Part shown: piece after piece, positions 18,480 through 25,704 of the stretch
How the letters are laid out: each line of letters opens with the position of its first letter
Numbering within the stretch: position 1 is the stretch's first letter
Assembly (NCBI GenBank): GCA_022766785.1
Contig: JALEOL010000004.1
Coordinates: forward strand, 1-45,976
Source of the DNA: Oscillospiraceae bacterium
GTDB lineage: Bacteria > Bacillota > Clostridia > Oscillospirales > Ruminococcaceae
DNA length: 45,976 bases
Direction of reading: 5' to 3'
Position numbers and translations under genes: made by a program
The notes under the pieces: generated by a model
Database searches by the model: none
What the model saw: the letters and a program-made list of their open reading frames with translations, nothing else
Told to the model about the DNA's origin: nothing

Positions 18480-18695
18480 CAGCTTGTCGAAAAAGTCTTT
18501 TTTGCCTGCGAAGCAGGCTTTTGAAATCCTTTTTTTGCCACGGGTTCCCCGGGGCAAAAAACACTTCTATCCCAGCAAGTGTGCGGATTGGCGGCATAGC
18601 CGACAAAACGTGCGCGCAGCTGGGATGTATCGGCGGAAAAGTCCCAACGGGACTTTTTCGACGGTCTGAACAGGGCAATCAATGTTCGCCCTGTT
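18453..18695. repeat. Nested-hairpin intergenic element flanked by near-identical hairpins
   Basis: Two near-identical 27-bp hairpins (18453-18479 and 18669-18695, AACAGGGC...GCCCTGTT) bracket inverted arms of about 20 bp (18477-18496 and 18651-18670, each with CGAAAAAGTC or its complement). Inside are TTTTTTGCC...GGGGCAAAAAA near 18532-18562 and ATCCCAGC (18569) with GCTGGGAT (18619). The layout is a large palindrome of hairpins. An open frame of 83 codons on the minus strand follows the repeat and is not protein-like. It fills the 365-bp gap between the exporter and the P-type ATPase-like gene. Confidence 0.65.
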
Positions 18696-18701
18696 GTGAT
18701 A

Positions 18702-20501
18702 TCACACGCTCTGCGCGGTGTAAAGCCTGTAGTAGTCGCCTTTCTTTGCCATAAGCTCGTCATGCGTGCCGGATTCTGTAATGCCCTTGTTGGAGACATA
18801 CATTATGCGGTCGCAGCTGCGGATAGTTGACAGCCTGTGGGCGATGATGAACGACGTTCTGCCCTTCAGCAGGTGATTAAGTCCGTTCTGGAGATAGCGC
18901 TCGGTCTTTGCGTCTATTGAGGAAGTCGCCTCGTCCAGCACCAGTATCCTCGGGTTCGACACTATAGTCCTCGCAAAGGCGATAAGCTGCTTCTGCCCCT
19001 GGGAAAGCCCTGAGCCGCGCTCGTTCACCTCGGTGGAATAGCCCTGGGGCAGCGACATGATATAGCTGTCTATGCCAACGATTTTGCAGGCGGAGCGTAT
19101 CTCCTCGTCCGTTGCGTCCAGCTTGCCGTAGGCGATATTCTGCCGTATCGTACCGCTGAAAATGAAGCTGTCCTGGAGCATTATTCCCATCTGGGAACGC
19201 AGCGAATGCAGCGTCACCTTTGATATATCGCTGTCGTCAATGTCCACCTCTCCGCCGCTTATGTTATAGAAACGGGAGATGAGGTTCACTATCGTGGTTT
19301 TGCCGGCGCCGGTGGGGCCTACAAGCGCAACGCTCTGCCCTGCCTTTACGTCAAACGACAGGTGTTCAAGGATATTTATCCCCGGCTCATACGCGAACGT
19401 AACGTCCCGGAAGTGTACGTCGCCCTTTATCTCCGGCATCTCAGCAGCACCGGGGATATCGTCAACAGTTACCGGCTCGTCCATCATCTCGAATATACGC
19501 TCCAGGTTCGCAACGGCGTTGATGAACGTGTTCATGAGGTTTGACAGGTTCATCAGCGGCTGCCAGAACCGCGCTGAATAGTCCGTCATGGCGATTATCG
19601 TACCGAAAGACACCGTGCCGGTACCCATACCCAGCAGTCCCACTCCGAAGATGAAAGCCCTGACGATAATAGAAACCACGTCCGTGCTCGGCCAGACCAT
19701 GTTTGAGAAAGAAACCGCGCGCATCCATGACTTTTTGTACTTCTTCGCCAGCTTGTCGTTTATCTCGGCGTTCTCCTCCTCACGGGTGAACATCTGGGAT
19801 ATCCTTACGCCGACTATGCTTTCGTGCAGGTATGCATTCAGGTTGGAGCTTTTGTTGTTGACCTGCTGCCATGCCTTCCGCTGACCGTTCTTTATCATTA
19901 TCATTATGAAAGCATAAACCGGAAGTCCTGCCATTGTGACAAGAGCCAGCTGCCAGTTCACAAAGAACATGAAAACCGTGATGAACAGCAGGTTTATCAT
20001 TTCAAGGATAAAGTTCACCAGACCGTTCGTCATGAGGTCGGAAATGGCGTTGATGTAGTTGATGATACGCGTGAGTATCTTTCCGTGCGGCCTGCTGTCG
20101 TAGTACTCAAAGCTCAGTCGCTGCATGTGCTCGAACAGGTCTTTTCTGATATCGTACACGATATCCTGACCGACTTTCGTCATCATTACCGAGCGTATCT
20201 TCGCAAAAATCACGCTCACCAGAATGCACAGGAAAACCGCCGCGCCACTCAGGATAATGTACTTCACGCGGTCGCCGGGAGCCACCGCCGAGGACTGCTC
20301 CACGGGTATCATGTAATTGTCGATCGCGTTCTGAACGATCATCGGGGACAACAGTCCGATGACAGAGCCCAGCGCGCTCAGTATCAGCGCTATCGCTATT
20401 CTTTTCTTGTATTTCGCCGCGTAAACCAGCGAGCGTTTCAGGTGACGTATGTCGAACGGGGTCTCCAGCACCTCGTCAACGTCGAATTTGTTTCTTGCCA
20501 T
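18702..20501 (-). CDS. Heterodimeric ABC exporter subunit, canonical ATPase site
   Basis: This 599-residue half-transporter has six membrane helices (first near residues 35-60) followed by one nucleotide-binding domain from about residue 360. Walker A is GPTGAGKTT, Walker B ILVLDEATSS with catalytic Glu524, H-loop FIIAHRLS with His555, and the signature is LSQGQ, a departure from LSGGQ. Together with the subunit encoded just upstream it forms a heterodimer of the TM287/288 or BmrCD kind, where one site is degenerate: its altered LSQGQ completes the partner's altered Walker site. Substrate is unknown; multidrug or lipid export is usual. AAGGGGGGA precedes ATG 20501. The gene starts 12 nt after its partner. 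Confidence 0.9.
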   Translation of the reverse strand: MARNKFDVDEVLETPFDIRHLKRSLVYAAKYKKRIAIALILSALGSVIGLLSPMIVQNAIDNYMIPVEQSSAVAPGDRVKYIILSGAAVFLCILVSVIFAKIRSVMMTKVGQDIVYDIRKDLFEHMQRLSFEYYDSRPHGKILTRIINYINAISDLMTNGLVNFILEMINLLFITVFMFFVNWQLALVTMAGLPVYAFIMIMIKNGQRKAWQQVNNKSSNLNAYLHESIVGVRISQMFTREEENAEINDKLAKKYKKSWMRAVSFSNMVWPSTDVVSIIVRAFIFGVGLLGMGTGTVSFGTIIAMTDYSARFWQPLMNLSNLMNTFINAVANLERIFEMMDEPVTVDDIPGAAEMPEIKGDVHFRDVTFAYEPGINILEHLSFDVKAGQSVALVGPTGAGKTTIVNLISRFYNISGGEVDIDDSDISKVTLHSLRSQMGIMLQDSFIFSGTIRQNIAYGKLDATDEEIRSACKIVGIDSYIMSLPQGYSTEVNERGSGLSQGQKQLIAFARTIVSNPRILVLDEATSSIDAKTERYLQNGLNHLLKGRTSFIIAHRLSTIRSCDRIMYVSNKGITESGTHDELMAKKGDYYRLYTAQSV

Positions 20502-20513
20502 GTCTGTCCCCCC

Positions 20514-22253
20514 TTACTTCTGTAGTTCGTATACCTCACGGTAATAGCCGTTTTTCTGTATCAGCTCGTCGTGAGTTCCCTGCTCCAGTATCTTTCCGTC
20601 CTTCAGTACGATTATCTTATCGGCGTATTTCGCTGTGGAGATACGCTGCGCAATGATCAATTTCGTGCAGGGGAAATCAAGGTTTGAAAGCGATTGCTGG
20701 ATATGCTTTTCCGTTTCCAGATCCACCGCGGAGGTGGTATCGTCAAGTATCAGTATCGCAGGCTTTACCGCAAGCGCCCTCGCAAGGGAGATACGCTGCT
20801 TCTGTCCGCCGGAAAGCCCCACGCCGCGCTCCCCGACTATGGTATCATAGCCGTCCGAGAGCTTTCTGACGAAGTTGTCCGCGTCCGCTGCCTTTGCGTA
20901 CTTCACCACGTCCTCCTCCGGCATATCGCTGTCGCCGAAGCTGATATTGCCGTCAATGGTGTCGGAATACAGCAGTACGTCCTGAGTCGCGAAGCCGATA
21001 TTGCGGCGAAGCTGCTTCAGCTTCAGGCGGTTCACATTCACGCCGTCTACCCTGACCTCGCCGCTGTTAACGTCATATATCCGTGGGATAAGCTCCGCAA
21101 GCGTGGTCTTTCCGGAACCGGTCTCGCCCATGATAACGACGGTCTCCCCCGGCTCCACCGTGAAGCTGATGTCATTGAGGACTTCCGCGTCGCCATAGGA
21201 AAAGCTCACATGGTCGAACTCCACCCTGCCCTCGAAACGCTCCGGCTTGTCAACGGCGTCGTTGCGGTCAACTATCCTGGGGCTTCCGTAGTATATCTCG
21301 ATGATCTTGTTTGCGGAGGCGGAGAACCGCTGGAGGTCGTTCACGATATTGCCGAGCGTTCTCATAGGGTTAGAGAGCGTCCAGATAAGCCCTGCGAACG
21401 CAGCGTACTGCCCCATGGTTATCCTGCCGAACACCACGAACAGACCACCGGCTATCAGCATGATAACGCTGAGGGACTGCGCTGTGGTCTCCAGAAACGG
21501 GAAGAATTTAAGCCACATGAACGAAGCCTTTTTGTTCGCCTTGTTGTACTCCTGGCTGTACCTGTCGAACTGACCGATCTCATAGTCCTCACGGGCGAAC
21601 GCCTTTACAACGCGGTTTCCGGAGATGTTTTCCTCCGCCGCGGTATTCATTTTGGAGAGCTTTTCACGCAGGTCAACGTAAAGAGGGCCTGCCTTGCGCT
21701 TGAAAAGCCAGGTAATGAACAGAATTACCGGGGTCAGCGCGATAAGGCACAGAGCCATCAGCCAGTCCATCGTGAAGAAGAATATCAGCGAAGCCGAGAA
21801 CAGAACTATGCACTCCACAATGGTCTTGATTATCCACGCTATGGAATGCCGCACCATGTCAAGGTCTGATGTTACCCTCGTCATGATGTCGCCGGTGCGG
21901 TAGATATTGTAGAACGACGCGTCCTGCTGCTCTATCTTGTCGAAAAGCACCTTGCGCACACGGTAGATGAGCGTCTGAGAGGAATGCTCATACATCATGT
22001 TGCTGCCGTACTGGATACCGCAGCGCAGCACCGTAAATCCCACCATAGCCGCCAGCATGAGGATAAGCGTGCCGGAATGCTCGCGAAGATTAAGCAGTGC
22101 ATTCTCGTTGATGATAAAGGTATCGGTTATCTGCTGGGTGAAATACGGCGTGATTATGTACATCGACTGACATATCACCGTCATGCACAGCGCCGTGATG
22201 TAAATACCCCGGCAGCCTTTCATATTCTTCCACAGCCATCTGAAAAGAAACAT
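20514..22253 (-). CDS. Heterodimeric ABC exporter subunit, degenerate ATPase site
   Basis: This 579-residue half-transporter has six membrane helices and one nucleotide-binding domain from about residue 340. Walker A is GETGSGKTT and the signature is a normal LSGGQ. The Walker B ILILDDTTS has Asp505 where the catalytic Glu should be, and the H-loop reads IIAQRIS with Gln536 instead of His. Both changes are those known for the non-hydrolysing site of heterodimeric exporters (TM287, BmrC), so they are functional adaptation and not decay. It is the first gene of the pair, behind a promoter at 22327-22354 and a palindrome at 22301-22314. GGAAGGGG precedes ATG 22253. Confidence 0.9.
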   Translation of the reverse strand: MFLFRWLWKNMKGCRGIYITALCMTVICQSMYIITPYFTQQITDTFIINENALLNLREHSGTLILMLAAMVGFTVLRCGIQYGSNMMYEHSSQTLIYRVRKVLFDKIEQQDASFYNIYRTGDIMTRVTSDLDMVRHSIAWIIKTIVECIVLFSASLIFFFTMDWLMALCLIALTPVILFITWLFKRKAGPLYVDLREKLSKMNTAAEENISGNRVVKAFAREDYEIGQFDRYSQEYNKANKKASFMWLKFFPFLETTAQSLSVIMLIAGGLFVVFGRITMGQYAAFAGLIWTLSNPMRTLGNIVNDLQRFSASANKIIEIYYGSPRIVDRNDAVDKPERFEGRVEFDHVSFSYGDAEVLNDISFTVEPGETVVIMGETGSGKTTLAELIPRIYDVNSGEVRVDGVNVNRLKLKQLRRNIGFATQDVLLYSDTIDGNISFGDSDMPEEDVVKYAKAADADNFVRKLSDGYDTIVGERGVGLSGGQKQRISLARALAVKPAILILDDTTSAVDLETEKHIQQSLSNLDFPCTKLIIAQRISTAKYADKIIVLKDGKILEQGTHDELIQKNGYYREVYELQK

Positions 22254-22300
22254 GCTATCGCCCCTTCCTTAACTGCCGGTTATCTGTCTGTCCCGGCAGG

Positions 22301-22314
22301 AGAAAACGTTTTCT
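22301..22314. promoter_or_regulatory. Perfect palindrome, possible operator
   Basis: AGAAAACGTTTTCT is a perfect 14-bp palindrome lying roughly at +6 to +19 of the exporter transcript. It resembles a LacI-family/CcpA (cre) half-site pair, differing from the cre pattern TGWAANCGNTNWCA only at the ends. Binding is unproven. A hairpin CTGCCGG...CCGGCAG (22273-22299) follows in the leader. Confidence 0.45.
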
Positions 22315-22326
22315 TCACCTTTGATA

Positions 22327-22354
22327 AGTATAACAGAAATATCAAATTTGTAAA
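22327..22354 (-). promoter_or_regulatory. Sigma-A promoter of the ABC exporter operon
   Basis: On the minus strand TTTACA (22349-22354) and TATACT (22327-22332) are 16 bp apart, about 75 bp before the first exporter gene. Confidence 0.65.
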
Positions 22355-22458
22355 TTGGTAAAATCCAAAAAAAACAATGCCTTTTTCATTAGTTTTTTGA
22401 TGAATAAGAAAAACAGAATAGATTTGTACAATTTTTTCAGAACAAAATACAATTCCGG

Positions 22459-22496
22459 AAAAAAGACGGGAGCGCTCCACAGGAATGCTCCCATCT
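22459..22496 (-). terminator. Terminator after the DUF4375 gene
   Basis: The inverted repeat AGACGGGAGC (22464-22473) and GCTCCCATCT (22487-22496) has one mismatch and a 13-nt loop. On the minus strand it runs into TTTTTT (complement of 22459-22464). Confidence 0.82.
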
Positions 22497-22505
22497 GTTA
22501 TTTGA

Positions 22506-23108
22506 TCACTCGTCCTGATCGTCGTAGTCACAAGGCATTCCGCCGCAAAAACCGCTGAACCCCGGAATGAACAGATCATCGTCCTGCATAGCCATGTCCT
22601 CCGGCACTAAAACGTCCCCGTCAAACAGGAACGCTTCCCGGTTCGCACGGATATAGTCCGCAAGGCTCTCCTCAAGCCGCCGGTCATAGTCGTAAAACTC
22701 CCTGTCCAGATCCTCGAAATCCGCGTTGTGGCGCTGTATCTGCCGCCACCTCTGCTCCCGGTCGAAGGAGGGATAGCCGCCGATGCGCTGTATCGCCTGT
22801 TCCAGAATGTCGGTCATTATGTCGCAGCGTATAACCCTCAGCCCTTCCAGCGCCAGCTCCCAGACGATCCCGGAGTAATTCAGGAAGAACTGCTCGTGTC
22901 CCCCGTTTTCCACCTCGGAGTGATACCACTGAACTGCCCAGACGTATTTCTGCGGCTCGGTGAACTTCTCCAGCGCGTCGTACATCTCGGTCTCGCCGTC
23001 ATAGGTGCTCACCGACCACCACAGCGGTGTGATGACGCTCTGAATGTCGCCGTCCTCTATCATTTCTTCGTCCACCACAAAATGCTTTCTGACAAGCTCA
23101 CCGTTCAT
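22506..23108 (-). CDS. DUF4375 / DMP19-like protein
   Basis: The 200-residue acidic cytosolic protein has the core YVWAVQWYHSEVENGGHEQF followed by YSGIVWELALEGLRVI, which I recognise as the DUF4375 (DMP19) domain. Neisseria DMP19 is a DNA-mimic protein; most family members have no known role. The C terminus is Asp/Glu-rich and ends CDYDDQDE. ATG 23108 is preceded by AGGAGGAAG; the longer frame begins with a TTG inside that ribosome site. It overlaps the upstream membrane-protein gene by 11 bp and is therefore cotranscribed with it and with the ABC-F gene. The family call is from memory of the motif. Confidence 0.7.
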   Translation of the reverse strand: MNGELVRKHFVVDEEMIEDGDIQSVITPLWWSVSTYDGETEMYDALEKFTEPQKYVWAVQWYHSEVENGGHEQFFLNYSGIVWELALEGLRVIRCDIMTDILEQAIQRIGGYPSFDREQRWRQIQRHNADFEDLDREFYDYDRRLEESLADYIRANREAFLFDGDVLVPEDMAMQDDDLFIPGFSGFCGGMPCDYDDQDE

Positions 23109-23451
23109 GACTTCCTCCTGCAAGGCTCTCTATCTCATTATATATCAGATACATCTTCTGCACTGAGTTCTCCAGGAAATAGTAGTGCCTGATGTACGGC
23201 ACCAGCAGCACCAGAAAAAGCGCCGCAAGCACATATAACCCGGTATTCCCGATAGTCAGCGCCGCGAAAAATGTCATCAGAAAGAAAATTGCAAACGCCA
23301 GCATGATGAACATGTGCACTATTCTCTCATGCGAAAAAAAGCCAATGCGCACCCTCAGCCGCTCAACCTCCGCGGTGTACTCCTCGCAGGAATGCTCCCC
23401 TTCAAGGAACAGCCGCAGATGTTCAAGGTATTCCTTTATCTGCTTCGTCAT
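23098..23451 (-). CDS. Small two-helix membrane protein, unknown
   Basis: I do not recognise this 117-residue protein. It has a charged cytosolic N-terminal third with coiled-coil-like heptads (EYLEHLRLFLEGEHSCEEYT), two hydrophobic segments at about residues 46-65 (HMFIMLAFAIFFLMTFFAAL) and 70-87 (LYVLAALFLVLLVPYI), and a short charged tail. Its ATG overlaps the ABC-F stop by 4 bp and its end overlaps the DUF4375 gene by 11 bp, so the three genes are translationally coupled. Coding status is supported by these overlaps and by the gene-like composition. Confidence 0.8.
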   Translation of the reverse strand: MTKQIKEYLEHLRLFLEGEHSCEEYTAEVERLRVRIGFFSHERIVHMFIMLAFAIFFLMTFFAALTIGNTGLYVLAALFLVLLVPYIRHYYFLENSVQKMYLIYNEIESLAGGSHER

Positions 23452-25352
23452 TCGTCAAACTCCTCCAGCGCCAGGGAGGCTTCCTCCCAGGTCTGCATTG
23501 CCTGCTCCTGCTGTGTGCGCAGCTCCTCGATCTCGTTCGAAAGCTCCATTGCGACCTGGTAATCGCTTAGCCCGGAAAGCTCGTTCGTCTTTTCGGCTAT
23601 CAGCGCGTCAAGGCGCTCTATCTCCGCTTCCGCGCGAGTTACCTTTGTGTTGAGCTTGCGGCGCTCGCTCTCGCGTTCCTTTTTCAGCTTGTAGTCGTTG
23701 ACCTTTGCCGGCTTTTCCTGCTTGTCCTCCGCCCCGGGCTGTACGGCGTTCTCCGCCGCCAGTGCATATGCGTCATAGGAGCCGCGGTATTCCTTCACCC
23801 CGTCCGGTGTAAGATAGTATATCCTGTCCGCCAGCTTATTTATCAGATAGCGGTCGTGGGAAATTATGAAAAGCGTACCGTCATAATCCAGCAGCGCATT
23901 CTCCAGCGCTTCGCAGCTCGTGATATCAAGGTGGTTGGTCGGCTCGTCAAGCAGCAGCATATTCGCCCCGGAGAGCATCAGCTTCAGTATCGCGATACGC
24001 GCCCTCTCGCCGCCGGAAAGCTCCGAAATGCGCTTAAACACATCGTCCCCACGGAAAAGGAACGAACCCAGCGCCGTGCGCACCTGCGTTTCGGTCATTC
24101 TCGGGTAGGCGTCCCACAGCTCGTCAATGGCGGTCTTGCTCTCGGTAAGTCCTGCCTGCGCCTGGTCGAAATACCCCCACTGCACCCGGCTGCCGTAATT
24201 ATAGCTGCCTGCGTCCGCGGTGTACTGCCCGGTGAATATCTTGAAAAGAGAGGTCTTTCCGCAGCCGTTTCCGCCGATAAGGAACACACGCTCGCCCTTT
24301 TTGATGTCGATGTTCACGTTACGGAACAGACGCTTCCCGTCAAACCCCAGCGCGATATTTTCCGCCCGGAACACGTCGTTGCCGCAGCCGTCATTGCATT
24401 TGAAGCTGAAACGCAGCTTGTCCGGGGATTCCTCCGGCTTTACGAGGTCGGCGGCGATACGGTCGATCTGCTTCTGCTTGCTGGCTATCGTCACATAGTT
24501 ATGAGCCTGGTTCCAGCGCTTCTGCTGGTCGATTATGCCCTCAATGCGCCCGATCTCTTTCATCGCTGCGTCGTATTCCTTGCGGCGGCGCTCCATGTCC
24601 TCCGCTTTAAGCTCCAGGAAGCGCGTGTAATTGCCCCTGTAGTCCCGGATATGGCAGTTTTCCAGCTCTATCGTGCGCTTTGTCACCTTATCGAGAAAGT
24701 AACGGTCGTGGGATATCACGATATACGCGCCCCGGTAATCGTTCAGAAAACGCTCCAGCCATTCCACTGACTGAATGTCAAGGTGGTTGGTAGGCTCGTC
24801 CAGCAGCAGGAGGTTCGCGTTGGAAAGCAGCAGCTTTGCAAGCTGGAGTTTCGATTTCTGACCACCGCTGAGTACCGAAACAGGCAGCTTCAGATCGCTC
24901 TCGGAGAAGCCAAGCCCCGTCAGCGCGGAGGCAGTGCGGCTCTTGTAGGTCAGTCCGCCGTCGCGCTCAAAACGGTCGGTCAGCATGGTCTGACGGTTTA
25001 TCGTTTCTTCGGAATGGTCTCCGCCGTCTATCCGGTCGTGAAGCTCCTCAAGCTCCAGCTCCATGTCCTCCAGCCAGTCAAATACCGTCAGCGCTTCATC
25101 GTAAAGCGTTCTCGCGGAGTTCTTGCAGGCAAACTGCTCCATAACGCCGATCTTACAGCTCCCGGCAATATGCACTCCCCCCTCGTCGGGGATATGTTCC
25201 CCTCGCAGGAGACGGAAAAGCGTGGTCTTGCCGCTGCCGTTCACGCCGACAAATCCGATCCTGTCGTCATCGTAGACGTCAAGCGAAACTCCGCTGAACA
25301 GCGTTCTGTCTGCAAAAGACATTGAAATGTCGTTTAAGCTGAGTAGTAGCAT
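23448..25352 (-). CDS. ABC-F family ATPase
   Basis: ABC-F proteins are soluble twin-ATPases that bind the ribosomal E site and act in translation or antibiotic protection. The 634-residue protein has two ATP-binding domains: Walker A GVNGSGKTTL at 36-45 and GGNGCGKTSL in the second half, signatures LSGGQKSKLQLAK and LSGGERARIAILK, and two copies of LLLLDEPTNHLD. The linker between them (about 225-310, rich in Arg/Lys/Glu) is the P-site tRNA-interaction motif region. A C-terminal coiled-coil domain follows from about residue 540, as in YdiF/Uup. No membrane segment is present. The ribosome site (GAGAGTG) is weak and no clear promoter is visible in the repeat element ahead of it. Whether it gives resistance cannot be read from sequence. 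Confidence 0.92.
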   Translation of the reverse strand: MLLLSLNDISMSFADRTLFSGVSLDVYDDDRIGFVGVNGSGKTTLFRLLRGEHIPDEGGVHIAGSCKIGVMEQFACKNSARTLYDEALTVFDWLEDMELELEELHDRIDGGDHSEETINRQTMLTDRFERDGGLTYKSRTASALTGLGFSESDLKLPVSVLSGGQKSKLQLAKLLLSNANLLLLDEPTNHLDIQSVEWLERFLNDYRGAYIVISHDRYFLDKVTKRTIELENCHIRDYRGNYTRFLELKAEDMERRRKEYDAAMKEIGRIEGIIDQQKRWNQAHNYVTIASKQKQIDRIAADLVKPEESPDKLRFSFKCNDGCGNDVFRAENIALGFDGKRLFRNVNIDIKKGERVFLIGGNGCGKTSLFKIFTGQYTADAGSYNYGSRVQWGYFDQAQAGLTESKTAIDELWDAYPRMTETQVRTALGSFLFRGDDVFKRISELSGGERARIAILKLMLSGANMLLLDEPTNHLDITSCEALENALLDYDGTLFIISHDRYLINKLADRIYYLTPDGVKEYRGSYDAYALAAENAVQPGAEDKQEKPAKVNDYKLKKERESERRKLNTKVTRAEAEIERLDALIAEKTNELSGLSDYQVAMELSNEIEELRTQQEQAMQTWEEASLALEEFDE

Positions 25353-25372
25353 AAATATTCACTCTCATATCA

Positions 25373-25599
25373 TACTAATCTTCAACCGTCCTATAGACAT
25401 CTTTTCGAAAATCTCAGGCATCTTTCGTCGTCGTTCAACCTTGCAAGGCACAAACACGATGTTTGTCAGTTGCCCCAAAAGGGCGGCATGGACGCCGCCC
25501 AATCAAGGGCAACATGATATAGCCTTGCGGCGGTTTCACTCCTAGAAATATACCTAATCTTTTCGAAAATCTTGTCTATAGTTCGATTGAAGATCAGTA
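25373..25599. repeat. Inverted-repeat element upstream of the ABC-F gene
   Basis: Imperfect inverted arms of about 46 bp (25373-25418 and 25553-25599) share ATCTTCAA, CTATAGACA and TTTTCGAAAA. Inside is a perfect hairpin GGGCGGC-ATGGAC-GCCGCCC (about 25481-25500), CAAACACGATGTTTG near 25451, and GTTGCCCC (about 25469) with GGGCAAC (about 25507). No protein is encoded. It occupies the leader and promoter region of the ABC-F gene. A mobile non-autonomous repeat is the likeliest reading, yet a structured regulatory leader is not excluded. Confidence 0.65.
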
Positions 25600-25601
25600 T
25601 C

Positions 25602-25632
25602 AAAAAACCGCCGCCTGCATAACGCCGGCGGT
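25602..25632 (-). terminator. Terminator of the pheST-lipoprotein operon
   Basis: On the minus strand ACCGCCG (rc of 25626-25632) pairs with CGGCGGT (rc of 25607-25613) and is followed by TTTTTG. It lies about 70 bp after the lipoprotein stop. Confidence 0.82.
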
Positions 25633-25704
25633 CAGTTTTATTCCAGTCTGTAATGTGGTCGGTGGGAAACAGAGCCGCCAATGAATAAACAGTGCGGTCC
25701 TGGT

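Noticed and set aside
18427..18678. 83-codon minus-strand frame inside the hairpin element
   Set aside because: It follows the repeat arms, has no convincing ribosome site and its composition reflects the palindromes.
20694..21869. 391-codon open frame opposite the ABC exporter gene
   Set aside because: Antisense to a canonical ABC subunit with all motifs; no similarity or ribosome site of its own.
20514..22253. Decaying ABC subunit because of Asp505 and Gln536
   Set aside because: These are the known changes at the degenerate site of functional heterodimeric exporters, and the partner has the matching LSQGQ signature.
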